Shown: positions 8,128-17,270 of the stretch, in pieces | How positions within the stretch are numbered: the stretch's first letter is position 1 | Layout: each line of letters opens with the position of its first letter | NCBI GenBank assembly: GCA_934318045.1 | Contig: CAKREY010000002.1 | Coordinates: 62,001 to 126,000, forward strand | Reading direction: 5' to 3' | Source: Coprococcus_C sp934318045 | Lineage (GTDB): Bacteria; Bacillota; Clostridia; Lachnospirales; Lachnospiraceae | DNA length: 64,000 bases | The notes under the pieces: model-generated | Databases searched by the model: none | Told to the model about the DNA's origin: nothing | Seen by the model: the letters and a program-made list of their open reading frames with translations, nothing else | Translations under genes and position numbers: made by a program

Positions 8128-9705
8128 TCAATACCCAACCACATCATACTTCGGATTGCTCTCCTGATCCTCATACATGACAACAAGCTTGTCCTCACAT
8201 ACCATAATTGAAAAGATGTAGGTCGGATCAGTATATGCAACCGATTCATAGCAATCCGCATATTGCTTTAGAACTTTTTCATTATTGCCATTCAAATCCG
8301 TCTGTATCAATTCTGTATTTCCATTTTCCTGTTTCAGATAAAACAGTTTATCACCATAGGAATTATACTCCAGAACGTGTTCCGATATTGTCGTATACTG
8401 TGTTTCATCGGACTCTTGTTTCTTGTCTGTTTTCTCACACTTTTTTAACGTATACATCCCATTCTCATCTGTACATAACAGATATCTGTTTCCATTTTTC
8501 CTGATACTTTTTTCACCATACTCATTATAGACAGCTTCCAGATAATAACTATCATCATCATAGATAATCTCAGCATAAAAATCCTTTGCACGACTATAAG
8601 TTTGGTCAATAAATTTTCCCAGATATAATTCCTTCTTATCTATATTTATCTGACTCTCTATTTTTACCCTATATACATCAAAATACTCATAGTCATCGTC
8701 TACAGGAGTCTCATAATAGAGATATCCATCTTTTATTGCGCAATAAAAAGCTGAATCTGTATATGGTTCATCTACATTTCCATTTTCCACATTTATCCGG
8801 CTTAAGAAATAAGCATCCTGTAAATAATATGTAAAATATACATATCCATCATAATAATCTAACCGGATGAGCCAGCCGGTTTCCTCGCTGTCATCCATCT
8901 CCCAAGCCTTCTTGATCTCATCGAACGTAATGATCGTCGACATTTTTCCTTCTTTATCTACCTTGCAGATTGCATTCTCAGTTTTATGAAAGAAAAAAAG
9001 TTCATCCCCATTTGCCACTGCACGCTCGTTGTAATTCATTACTTTATCCTCATATGCTGCATCCGGACCGTGTTCTTCTTTCGCATATGCACCATAGAAT
9101 GATTTGTAATTATTGTAAATAACAAAATTCTTTCCAACAAAAAATGCGGACACACATACAAACGCAATTCCCACAATCAGAGACGATATATGAACCGCTT
9201 TGCTCTCCTTATCAAACAAATTCTTATTTCGTCGATACTCGTATATGTGAATAAGCAAAACAATTATCATCACTGCTATTCGCACAAAATACAAAACTGT
9301 ACTTTGTTCTGCATAGACATGTGCCTTAAAACAATACAGATTGCTTATAAAATCGACAATCAAAACTACAATTATTGTCACATCCGCGAACAAATCCAGA
9401 CGCGCCGAAGTTTTTTCATTTACCTTCTGCATAATCCATGCCAGAACATAGCACACCAATGCGCAGATAAATAGCACGTCCAGTCCTAGCCAGAAATTTG
9501 CACCATACACTTTAACAAAATCATCCAGATTGCAAATTCTGGCATACTTCGTGTAAAAAGCAAGCCCAAATGGATATTCTTCTCTCCACAATGGTGATGC
9601 ACCAATTAACTGTTTCAATGCCTGACATGCCACAATCATTGCAATCAGACGTATAAACCATATTCTGTGATATGTGATTATTTTCTTCTGTTCATCTTCC
9701 AGCAT
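8128..9705 (-). CDS. Polytopic membrane protein with large outer domain (DUF5050-like)
   Basis: The N-terminal ~200 residues hold about five hydrophobic helices; the remaining ~320 residues are outside the membrane and show repeated Tyr/Asp-rich strand patterns (ALANGDELFFF-type, DGYVYFTYY, DGYLYYETP), as in the DUF5050-type propeller repeats of Firmicute surface proteins. The ATG at 9705 (MLEDEQKK) is preferred over that at 9717 because GGGGAG lies between them at RBS distance. It is monocistronic, next to a transposase relic. The function is unknown; a sensor or envelope-binding role would be inference only. Confidence 0.75.
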   Translation of the reverse strand: MLEDEQKKIITYHRIWFIRLIAMIVACQALKQLIGASPLWREEYPFGLAFYTKYARICNLDDFVKVYGANFWLGLDVLFICALVCYVLAWIMQKVNEKTSARLDLFADVTIIVVLIVDFISNLYCFKAHVYAEQSTVLYFVRIAVMIIVLLIHIYEYRRNKNLFDKESKAVHISSLIVGIAFVCVSAFFVGKNFVIYNNYKSFYGAYAKEEHGPDAAYEDKVMNYNERAVANGDELFFFHKTENAICKVDKEGKMSTIITFDEIKKAWEMDDSEETGWLIRLDYYDGYVYFTYYLQDAYFLSRINVENGNVDEPYTDSAFYCAIKDGYLYYETPVDDDYEYFDVYRVKIESQINIDKKELYLGKFIDQTYSRAKDFYAEIIYDDDSYYLEAVYNEYGEKSIRKNGNRYLLCTDENGMYTLKKCEKTDKKQESDETQYTTISEHVLEYNSYGDKLFYLKQENGNTELIQTDLNGNNEKVLKQYADCYESVAYTDPTYIFSIMVCEDKLVVMYEDQESNPKYDVVGY

Positions 9706-9813
9706 TATACTCCCCATGTTTTCGTTCTTTTACTTCATTTCAATTTTTGTAACCATATCAAGTATACACAAAATACATATACTTGTCATTCACAAAATGG
9801 AGTCAAGCAAAAA

Positions 9814-9848
9814 AATCCCCTACACTCCATTATGAAGTATAGGGGATT
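9814..9848 (-). terminator. Terminator of ppdK
   Basis: The stem AATCCCCTA/TAGGGGATT followed on the minus strand by TTTTTTTG lies ~50 bp beyond the ppdK stop. Confidence 0.85.
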
Positions 9849-9895
9849 CTTTTATTTGATTACGAAATCAAAATGTCTACCATATGTGGTGTATC

Positions 9896-12532
9896 CTACT
9901 TATTAGCGATTGCAGCCTGAGCAGCAGCAAGTCTAGCGATAGGTACACGGAATGGTGAACATGATACATAATCAAGACCAATCTTGTGGCAGAACTCAAC
10001 GGATGAAGGATCTCCACCGTGCTCACCACAGATACCGATATGAAGCTTTGGATTTACTGGCTTACCAAGCTTAACTGCCATATCCATAAGCTTACCAACA
10101 CCTGTCTGGTCAAGCTTAGCAAATGGATCGTTCTCGAAGATCTTAGCATCATAGTAAGCATTGAGGAACTTACCAGCATCATCTCTTGAGAAACCAAATG
10201 TCATCTGAGTCAGATCGTTTGTACCGAAGCAGAAGAAGTCAGCTTCCTTAGCGATGTCATCAGCTGTAAGAGCAGCTCTAGGGATCTCGATCATTGTACC
10301 AACTTCGTACTTCAGATCTACGCCTGCAGCAGCGATCTCAGCATCAGCAGTCTCAACAACTGTCTTCTTAACATACTTAAGCTCCTTAACCTCACATACA
10401 AGTGGGATCATGATCTCTGGCTCAACATTCCAATCCGGATGTGCCTTCTGAACTTCGATAGCTGCACGGATAACTGCCTTTGTCTGCATCTTAGCGATTT
10501 CCGGATAAGTAACAGCAAGACGGCATCCTCTGTGACCCATCATAGGGTTGAACTCATGAAGTGAGTTGCAAAGAGCCTTGATCTCATCAACTGTCTTATT
10601 CTTAGCCTTAGCAAGCTTCTCGATATCAGCATCCTCTGTAGGAACGAACTCATGAAGAGGTGGATCCAAGAATCTGATTGTAACAGGATTTCCTTCAAGT
10701 GCCTCATAGAGTGCCTTGAAGTCATTCTGCTGATATGGAAGGATCTTGTCCAGAGCTTCTTCTCTCTCTTCTACTGTATCAGAGCAGATCATCTCACGGA
10801 ATGCTGCGATTCTCTCAGGATCAAAGAACATATGCTCTGTACGGCAAAGGCCGATACCTTCTGCACCAAGCTCACGAGCCTTCTTAGCATCTGCCGGTGT
10901 ATCAGCATTTGTTCTAACCTTCAATGTTCTATACTTATCAGCCCATGCCATAACTCTACCGAATGTACCAGCGATAGAAGCATCAACTGTCTTGATAACT
11001 CCATCATAGATGTTACCTGTTGTACCATCGATTGAAATGAAGTCACCTTCCTTAAATGTCTTACCTGCAAGTGTGAACTGCTTGTTTTCCTCATCCATAA
11101 TGATGTCACCACAACCAGATACACAACATGTACCCATACCACGAGCAACTACGGCTGCGTGAGATGTCATACCACCACGAACTGTCAGAATACCCTGAGC
11201 AGACTTCATACCTGTGATATCTTCTGGAGATGTCTCAAGACGAACAAGAACTACCTTCTCGCCTCTTGCTGCCCATGCCTCTGCATCGTCAGCTGTAAAT
11301 ACAACCTTACCACATGCAGCACCAGGAGATGCACCAAGGCCCTTACCCATAGGTGTAGCTGCCTTAAGAGCTGCTGCATCGAACTGTGGGTGAAGAAGTG
11401 TATCAAGGTTACGAGGATCGATCATAGCAACTGCCTCTTCCTCTGTCTTATGTCCCTCATCAACAAGGTCACAAGCGATCTGAAGAGCTGCCTGAGCTGT
11501 TCTCTTACCATTTCTACACTGAAGCATGTAAAGCTTCTTGTTCTCAACTGTGAACTCCATATCCTGCATATCATGGTAGTGATTCTCAAGTGTCTCACAT
11601 ACCTGAATGAACTCTGCATATGCTTCTGGGAATTCCTGCTCCATCTGAGCGATTGGCATTGGTGTACGAACACCGGCAACTACGTCCTCGCCCTGTGCGT
11701 TGATAAGGAACTCACCCATAAGCTTCTTCTCACCTGTTGCAGGGTCACGAGTAAATGCAACACCTGTACCAGACTCGTTGTTCAGGTTACCGAATACCAT
11801 AGGCATTACGTTAACGGCTGTACCCCATGAATAAGGGATATCGTTATCTCTTCTGTATACGTTTGCACGAGGGTTATCCCATGAACGGAATACTGCCTCG
11901 ATAGCAAGCTTCAACTGCTCTACAGGATCTGAAGGGAAGTCTGTACCAAGCTGATTCTTGTACTCAGCCTTGAACTGCTCTGCAAGAGTCTTAAGATCCT
12001 CTGCTGTAAGCTCAACGTCGAACTTAACACCCTTCTCTTCCTTCATCTTGTCGATCAGCTGCTCGAAGTACTTCTTACCAACTTCCATAACAACGTCTGA
12101 GAACATCTGGATGAAACGTCTGTAAGAATCATATACGAAACGCTCAAATGCTGGATCTGGGTTACCAGCGATCATAGCTGCAACTACCTCGTCGTTCAAA
12201 CCGAGGTTCAAGATTGTATCCATCATACCAGGCATAGAAGCTCTGGCACCTGAACGTACAGAAACAAGCAATGGATTCTTGAGATCGCCAAACTTCTTGC
12301 CGTTGATCTCCTCCATCTTCTTAACACCTTCCATAGCCTGAGCCATGATCTCATCATTAATCTTACGACCATCCTCATAGTACTGTGTACAAGCTTCTGT
12401 TGTAATTGTGAATCCCTGTGGTACCGGAAGACCAATTGTTGTCATCTCTGCAAGGTTGGCACCCTTACCACCAAGAAGATTACGCATGGTCATGTCGCCT
12501 TCGCTAAACATATAAACCCACTTGTTTGCCAT
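9896..12532 (-). CDS. ppdK: Pyruvate, phosphate dikinase
   Basis: Full-length 878-residue PPDK, which interconverts pyruvate + ATP + Pi and PEP + AMP + PPi in the cytoplasm. The N-terminal nucleotide-binding domain begins with GGKGANLAEM; the swivelling domain carries the phospho-accepting His458 in GGMTSHAAV; the C-terminal PEP/pyruvate barrel contains HIGICGEHGGDPSSVEF with the catalytic Cys of the family. Length and motifs match Clostridium-type enzymes. ATG at 12532 follows AGGAGG by about 9 nt. The gene has its own promoter and terminator. Codon use is regular and highly biased, as expected for a strongly expressed central-metabolism gene. Confidence 0.98.
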   Translation of the reverse strand: MANKWVYMFSEGDMTMRNLLGGKGANLAEMTTIGLPVPQGFTITTEACTQYYEDGRKINDEIMAQAMEGVKKMEEINGKKFGDLKNPLLVSVRSGARASMPGMMDTILNLGLNDEVVAAMIAGNPDPAFERFVYDSYRRFIQMFSDVVMEVGKKYFEQLIDKMKEEKGVKFDVELTAEDLKTLAEQFKAEYKNQLGTDFPSDPVEQLKLAIEAVFRSWDNPRANVYRRDNDIPYSWGTAVNVMPMVFGNLNNESGTGVAFTRDPATGEKKLMGEFLINAQGEDVVAGVRTPMPIAQMEQEFPEAYAEFIQVCETLENHYHDMQDMEFTVENKKLYMLQCRNGKRTAQAALQIACDLVDEGHKTEEEAVAMIDPRNLDTLLHPQFDAAALKAATPMGKGLGASPGAACGKVVFTADDAEAWAARGEKVVLVRLETSPEDITGMKSAQGILTVRGGMTSHAAVVARGMGTCCVSGCGDIIMDEENKQFTLAGKTFKEGDFISIDGTTGNIYDGVIKTVDASIAGTFGRVMAWADKYRTLKVRTNADTPADAKKARELGAEGIGLCRTEHMFFDPERIAAFREMICSDTVEEREEALDKILPYQQNDFKALYEALEGNPVTIRFLDPPLHEFVPTEDADIEKLAKAKNKTVDEIKALCNSLHEFNPMMGHRGCRLAVTYPEIAKMQTKAVIRAAIEVQKAHPDWNVEPEIMIPLVCEVKELKYVKKTVVETADAEIAAAGVDLKYEVGTMIEIPRAALTADDIAKEADFFCFGTNDLTQMTFGFSRDDAGKFLNAYYDAKIFENDPFAKLDQTGVGKLMDMAVKLGKPVNPKLHIGICGEHGGDPSSVEFCHKIGLDYVSCSPFRVPIARLAAAQAAIANK

Positions 12533-12605
12533 TTGTCATATACCTCCTAAGTAATCAAATTTCTGCGATAGCAGACTATGGCACGTCCCCATCACACTGC
12601 AAAAA

Positions 12606-12611
12606 ATTATA
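12606..12611 (-). promoter_or_regulatory. Extended -10 promoter of ppdK
   Basis: TGTTATAAT (extended -10, minus strand) lies ~75 bp upstream of the ppdK start; the -35 region is poor, as is usual for extended -10 promoters. Confidence 0.5.
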
Positions 12612-12684
12612 ACATAATTTCCACAATTGATAAAGGCATTTTTATAAATATTTAGTAAAATCGCCATAAAAAAACATAAAAAGA

Positions 12685-12735
12685 AAGGCAATTGGTTTTC
12701 CGGACGTATTTTACGCGGAAATCAACTGCCTTTTT
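12685..12735 (-). terminator. Terminator after the small lipoprotein gene
   Basis: A long imperfect hairpin (AGGCA..GGTTTTCCG paired with CGGAAATCAA.TGCCT) lies ~30 bp past the stop codon at 12766. T-rich stretches follow on both strands. Confidence 0.7.
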
Positions 12736-12765
12736 TATTCTCTTTTCAGTCCGGGCTGCTCGTAT

Positions 12766-13236
12766 CTACTGCTGCTGCAAATCCGTTCCGGACACTTCCG
12801 TATCGTCTGTCGGGGTTCCGGTTGTTTCTTGCGGGTTCTGGACTTCCATCTTCTCCGGTGCATCTTTCACCCGCTCAAAAACCATGCTTTCTGTATCCAT
12901 TGATACGGTGAGCATTCCATTTTCCACGGTAAAAGCAATCTCCTCATCATCCGAATAAAGCATGCCTTCCTTCCATTGAAACTGCTCTGTCTCCTCTCCG
13001 AAGCCAAGGCTAGCCGTGCCATCCGCATACAACGTAAGTGCCATGGAATCCAGCCCATATGATACGATATCGTCATGAGAATAGCTGTCCCCGTCCGACT
13101 CCATGGAATACAGATGGTATACCCCCGCAGCCGAAGCCTTCTTCTCTGATTTTGCACAGGCCGCGAAGATACACATGCATCCCACAAGTAAAAATGAAAG
13201 TACGATCATGCGAAGCGCCGTTTGTCGTGTTCTCAT
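12766..13236 (-). CDS. Small putative lipoprotein, 156 aa
   Basis: N-terminal signal with hydrophobic core and lipobox FAAC (alternative LVGC seven residues earlier), so it should be lipid-anchored outside. The mature part is ~130 residues: a compact beta-rich region (LTLYADGTASLGFGEETEQF, then MLTVSMDTESM) like the short lipocalin-like repeats often found in Lachnospiraceae lipoproteins, and a Pro/Thr/Gln-rich tail. ATG at 13236 with GAGAGG upstream. It lies 63 bp downstream of the symporter gene and may be co-transcribed. The function is unknown. Confidence 0.75.
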   Translation of the reverse strand: MRTRQTALRMIVLSFLLVGCMCIFAACAKSEKKASAAGVYHLYSMESDGDSYSHDDIVSYGLDSMALTLYADGTASLGFGEETEQFQWKEGMLYSDDEEIAFTVENGMLTVSMDTESMVFERVKDAPEKMEVQNPQETTGTPTDDTEVSGTDLQQQ

Positions 13237-13299
13237 GCTGCCGTCCTCTCGTACAACTTGGTTTCTATATAGCCTATGCGCAAATCCTCTGTTTAGAAC

Positions 13300-14796
13300 T
13301 TATTTTTCATAGCAGGAAAATACCGCCTGTTTCTTCTCATCGGAAAGCTTCGGTGTGATAAGGCTCACAACCGGCACGATGAGAAGTCCGGCAAGCATTG
13401 CAAATGCACCACAGTTGATCGGCGACTGCAATATGGTTGGGAATGATGCTCTTGCGAGCATATTCGCTACCATGATGCCACTGCCGAACAGGAAGTTCAC
13501 AAGCACGGCGGCCTTCGTCACACCCTTCCAGTACAGGCTGTAGATAAACGGTGCAAGGAATGCCCCTGCAAGTGCGCCCCACGAAATACCCATAAGCTGT
13601 GCGATAAATGTCACGCCGCTCTTATACTGTACAACCGCAATCACTGCGGAGATTGCGATAAATACAACGATGAAGATACGCATGATAAATACCTGTTTCT
13701 TCTCTGTCATCTCCTTCACGATCGTGCCACGGATCAAATCCAGCGTCAGCGTCGAAGAAGATGCGAGCACCAGTGACGATAATGTCGACATGGATGCAGA
13801 AAGTACCAGGATTACAACAACCGCGATCAAAAACGGAGACAGCTTCTCGATCATCGCCGGGATGATCGCATCATAGCCCTGTGTCACAATGTCGATATCA
13901 TACAATCTGCCGAAACCACCAAGGAAATAACAGCCACCAGCTACAATGATTGCGAAGATTGTGGATATTAATGTGCCTTTTCCGATTGACTTCTCATCCT
14001 TGATCGCATAGAACTTCTGTACCATCTGAGGTAGTCCCCATGTGCCAAGTGACGTCAGGATCACAACACACAGAAGTCCAAAAGGATCCGGTCCGAAGAA
14101 CGATGCAAATGCTCCCGGTGTGGAAGTTGCCTGCGCATCCTCTACTCGTGCCAATGCATCGATTGCCTGCATGAATCCACCATTTGATTTTAATACCGAT
14201 GCAATGACCGCGATGATTCCGATGATCATGATACATCCCTGGATAAAATCATTGATGGCTGTCGCCATGTAACCGCCTGCAATCACATAGATTCCGGTAA
14301 GCACTGCCATCACGACGATGCAGACTGTATAATCCAGATGAAACGCCATCCCGAACAATCTTGAAAGTCCGTTGTAAAGCGATGCCGTATACGGAATCAG
14401 AAATACAAATACGATCAAGGACGCCAAGATCTTAAGCATCTTCGAATCAAACCGGACTCCGAAGAATTCCGGCATCGTCTTACTCTCGAGATGCTGGCTC
14501 ATCGTCCTCGTCCGTCTGCCGAGCACATTCCATGCAAGCAGCGAACCGATAAATGCATTTCCAAGACCGATCCATGTGGAAGCAAGACCGAACTTCCATC
14601 CGAACTGTCCCGCATATCCGATAAAGATAACGGCGGAAAAGTATGAGGTTCCGTATGCAAATGCAGTCAGCCATGGTCCAACATTTCTTCCACCTAATAC
14701 AAATCCATTGACATCGGTCGCATGCCTCCGGCAGTATACGCCAACACCGATCATCACTCCAAAAAATATTACTAACATGATAATTTTAATCGCCAT
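13300..14796 (-). CDS. Sodium:solute symporter (SSS family)
   Basis: A 498-residue membrane protein with about 13 hydrophobic helices, the usual length of the SSS (PutP/PanF) family. The N-terminal region FVLGGRNVGPWLTAFAYGTS and the segment around GYAGQFGWKFG match the conserved sodium-site and substrate helices. Family knowledge: sodium-driven uptake of proline, pantothenate, sugars or similar solutes. The sequence does not separate these substrates and no catabolic neighbours help. ATG at 14796 follows AAAGGAGAG. A small lipoprotein gene follows; glyS lies upstream with its own terminator between. Confidence 0.9.
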   Translation of the reverse strand: MAIKIIMLVIFFGVMIGVGVYCRRHATDVNGFVLGGRNVGPWLTAFAYGTSYFSAVIFIGYAGQFGWKFGLASTWIGLGNAFIGSLLAWNVLGRRTRTMSQHLESKTMPEFFGVRFDSKMLKILASLIVFVFLIPYTASLYNGLSRLFGMAFHLDYTVCIVVMAVLTGIYVIAGGYMATAINDFIQGCIMIIGIIAVIASVLKSNGGFMQAIDALARVEDAQATSTPGAFASFFGPDPFGLLCVVILTSLGTWGLPQMVQKFYAIKDEKSIGKGTLISTIFAIIVAGGCYFLGGFGRLYDIDIVTQGYDAIIPAMIEKLSPFLIAVVVILVLSASMSTLSSLVLASSSTLTLDLIRGTIVKEMTEKKQVFIMRIFIVVFIAISAVIAVVQYKSGVTFIAQLMGISWGALAGAFLAPFIYSLYWKGVTKAAVLVNFLFGSGIMVANMLARASFPTILQSPINCGAFAMLAGLLIVPVVSLITPKLSDEKKQAVFSCYEK

Positions 14797-14914
14797 TTTC
14801 TCTCTCCTTTTTCTTCTGTCTGGTGATTGTAAATTCCTTCAATCCAGTTCTTTATTTCTCCGTTGCGTTATTGCGTAACGCTTTACTGTATTAAAGTATT
14901 CGGATTAAAAGAAA

Positions 14915-14936
14915 AGGGATGCCGACAAGCATCCCT
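14915..14936 (-). terminator. Terminator of glyS
   Basis: Perfect stem AGGGATGC/GCATCCCT, 6-nt loop, then TTTTCTTTTAA on the minus strand, 16 bp after the glyS stop. Confidence 0.85.
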
Positions 14937-14951
14937 GTCCCTTATCTTCTT

Positions 14952-16349
14952 TTAGTATTCAAATTTCTTCTCAAAGTAAGCCTTCAGATCTTCGATCTTC
15001 ACACGCTCCTGCTCCATCGTATCACGATCACGAACAGTTACAGCGCCGTCTGTCTCAGAATCAAAATCATAAGTCACACAGAACGGAGTGCCAATCTCAT
15101 CCTGTCTTCTGTAACGCTTACCGATGTTTCCTCTGTCATCAAACTCACAGTTGTATGTCTTTGCAAGCTCTGCATAGATCTTCTCAGCACCTTCGTTCAG
15201 CTTCTTAGAAAGCGGAAGCACACCGATCTTAACCGGTGCTAATGCCGGATGGAAATGAAGTACCGTTCTCATATCCGGTTTCTCCTCGGTTCCGATGTTC
15301 TCCTCATCATAAGCGGCACAGAGGAATGCAAGTGTCACACGGTCTGCACCTAATGATGGCTCAACAACATATGGAATATACTTTTCCTTCTTCTCATCAT
15401 CGAAGTAATCCATTGGCTCACCGGATGTATTCTGATGCTGTTTCAGATCATAATCGGTACGATCTGCGATTCCCCACAGCTCGCCCCAGCCAAATGGGAA
15501 CAGGAACTCAATATCCGTTGTACCCTTGCTGTAGAAGCAAAGCTCTTCCGGAGAATGGTCACGTGCACGCATCTCATCATCCTTGATGCCAAGATCCTTC
15601 AGCCAGTTAATACAGAATTCTCTCCAGTAACGGAACCATTCCATATCTGTACCAGGCTCGCAGAAGAACTCCAGTTCCATCTGCTCAAACTCTCTTGTAC
15701 GGAATGTAAAGTTACCCGGTGTGATCTCGTTTCGGAAGGACTTACCGATCTGACCGATACCAAACGGAATCTTCTTACGGGATGTACGCTGTACATTCTT
15801 GAAGTTTACGAAGATACCCTGTGCGGTCTCCGGTCTTAAGTAAACTGTATTCTTCGCATCCTCGGTTACACCCTGGAATGTCTTGAACATCAGGTTGAAC
15901 TGACGGATACCGGTAAAGTTATGCTTACCACAGCTTGGACAGCAGATATGCTTCTCTTCCACATACTGTTCCATCTGCTCATTTGTCCAGCCGTCAATGG
16001 AACCCTCGATCTCGATTCCGTTGTCAGCCATATAATCTTCAATCAATTTATCTGCACGAAAACGCTCGTGACACTCTTTACAGTCCATCAGAGGATCTGA
16101 AAATCCACCCAAGTGACCGGATGCCACCCATGTCTGTGGATTCATAAGAATGGCACAATCCACACCTACGTTGTAAGGATTCTCCTGAATGAACTTCTTC
16201 CACCATGCTTTCTTCACATTGTTTTTGAGTTCAACTCCAAGGTTTCCGTAATCCCATGTATTGGCAAGTCCGCCATAGATTTCAGAACCCGGATACACAA
16301 ATCCTCTGTTCTTTGCAAGTGCTACGATTTTGTCTAACGTCTTTTCCAT
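14952..16349 (-). CDS. glyS: Glycine--tRNA ligase, single-chain class II
   Basis: A 465-residue homodimer-type glycyl-tRNA synthetase (not the alpha2beta2 type), charging tRNA-Gly in the cytoplasm. It starts MEKTLDKIVALAKNRGFVYP; class II motif 2 lies near FRNEITPGNFTFRTREFEQ and motif 3 near the GADRVTLAFL segment. A zinc-ribbon-like insert has CKECH and CCPSCGKHN. The C-terminal anticodon-binding domain begins around FHPALAPVKIGVLPL. ATG at 16349 with GAGAGGAAGGAAGG upstream. The 170-bp upstream region shows no T-box core sequence. Confidence 0.97.
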   Translation of the reverse strand: MEKTLDKIVALAKNRGFVYPGSEIYGGLANTWDYGNLGVELKNNVKKAWWKKFIQENPYNVGVDCAILMNPQTWVASGHLGGFSDPLMDCKECHERFRADKLIEDYMADNGIEIEGSIDGWTNEQMEQYVEEKHICCPSCGKHNFTGIRQFNLMFKTFQGVTEDAKNTVYLRPETAQGIFVNFKNVQRTSRKKIPFGIGQIGKSFRNEITPGNFTFRTREFEQMELEFFCEPGTDMEWFRYWREFCINWLKDLGIKDDEMRARDHSPEELCFYSKGTTDIEFLFPFGWGELWGIADRTDYDLKQHQNTSGEPMDYFDDEKKEKYIPYVVEPSLGADRVTLAFLCAAYDEENIGTEEKPDMRTVLHFHPALAPVKIGVLPLSKKLNEGAEKIYAELAKTYNCEFDDRGNIGKRYRRQDEIGTPFCVTYDFDSETDGAVTVRDRDTMEQERVKIEDLKAYFEKKFEY

Positions 16350-16518
16350 ATTTTGTAAACCTTCCTTCCTCTCGCACCGGAGTGTGCGGATTCTTATTAT
16401 TTTTCGGTGTGACTTTCTTCACCATATGAAACATACAACATTTTACAGGCTAATGATTCAGATTGCAACCATATTTTTGAAATTCATCATACACCGTACA
16501 ATTTTATACGTCGGACTT

Positions 16519-17256
16519 TTACAGGGATGATAATATTTCCAGCGACTTGAATTCCCGGTCGATATATGCTTCCCGGAAACGGTCCGCCACAAACTTTAAT
16601 TCTGTCATTGCTTCTTCACTCAGCTTAAATGCGTACAGCTTCATGAGATCTGCCGACTGGATATATTGCAGCGTATAGATAAGTGTCTCGGACACCGTCC
16701 GTGTAAGTTTCAGTTCTTTTCCACATGCCTCGCACAGAAGCCCGCCTGCCTTTGCATTAAAATACTTCAGTTGCTTCTTTCCACACCGGACACAGGTATA
16801 TGCATGAATTCCCTGTCCCTCGATATCCATCAGCCGCACCTCGAACACATAGCGGATCAGCTGATTGTCCACGGTTCCCTGTTCAAGTGCTTTCAGGGTT
16901 ACATAAAGCAGATTCAGCTCGTTCACACAGTAACTGCCCTCTCTTGTATAATAGGACATAAACTCACACACATACGATGCATAGCACATCTTCTCCATAT
17001 CCAAAGGAAGTCCGGAAAAATATTCCCGGACCTCCGCCTTTACTAACGTATAGGAATCTCTTCCCGGATATACAGTAAAGGTACCCATCACGAAACTCTG
17101 GCTCGCCGCCCGGAGCTGGCTTACCGCCTTTCTGGCACCATTTGCAAATACTGTGATCTTTCCGCGTTCCTTGGTCAGTATCACCAACCGCTTGTCGTAC
17201 TCCTTCACAAGTGTTGCATATAAAATTATACCCGTTACCTGTATTTCCTCACGCAT
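16519..17256 (-). CDS. recO: DNA repair protein RecO
   Basis: A 245-residue RecO: N-terminal OB-fold (MREEIQVTGIILYATLVKEYDK), helical middle and a C-terminal zinc module with CVRCGKK and CEACGKE. RecO helps RecR load RecA on SSB-coated DNA in recombinational repair. The start at 17256 has only a weak RBS (AACAGG very close to ATG) and lies 14 nt after potD's stop, so it is probably translated from the pot transcript. In many Firmicutes recO follows era; here era lies 6 kb away, so its position after a polyamine transporter is unusual. Confidence 0.92.
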   Translation of the reverse strand: MREEIQVTGIILYATLVKEYDKRLVILTKERGKITVFANGARKAVSQLRAASQSFVMGTFTVYPGRDSYTLVKAEVREYFSGLPLDMEKMCYASYVCEFMSYYTREGSYCVNELNLLYVTLKALEQGTVDNQLIRYVFEVRLMDIEGQGIHAYTCVRCGKKQLKYFNAKAGGLLCEACGKELKLTRTVSETLIYTLQYIQSADLMKLYAFKLSEEAMTELKFVADRFREAYIDREFKSLEILSSL

Positions 17257-17270
17257 TTCCTGTTATCTCT

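Noticed and set aside
11159..11830. Plus-strand 223-residue frame
   Set aside because: Antisense to ppdK, Cys/Leu/Thr-rich, a typical shadow of a highly biased gene.
12580..12600. GTCCCC sequence as a further copy of the hairpin repeat
   Set aside because: No second arm and no match to the rest of the consensus.
16350..16518. T-box riboswitch before glyS
   Set aside because: No T-box core sequence and no clear terminator/antiterminator pair; only a small CGCAC/GTGCG hairpin.
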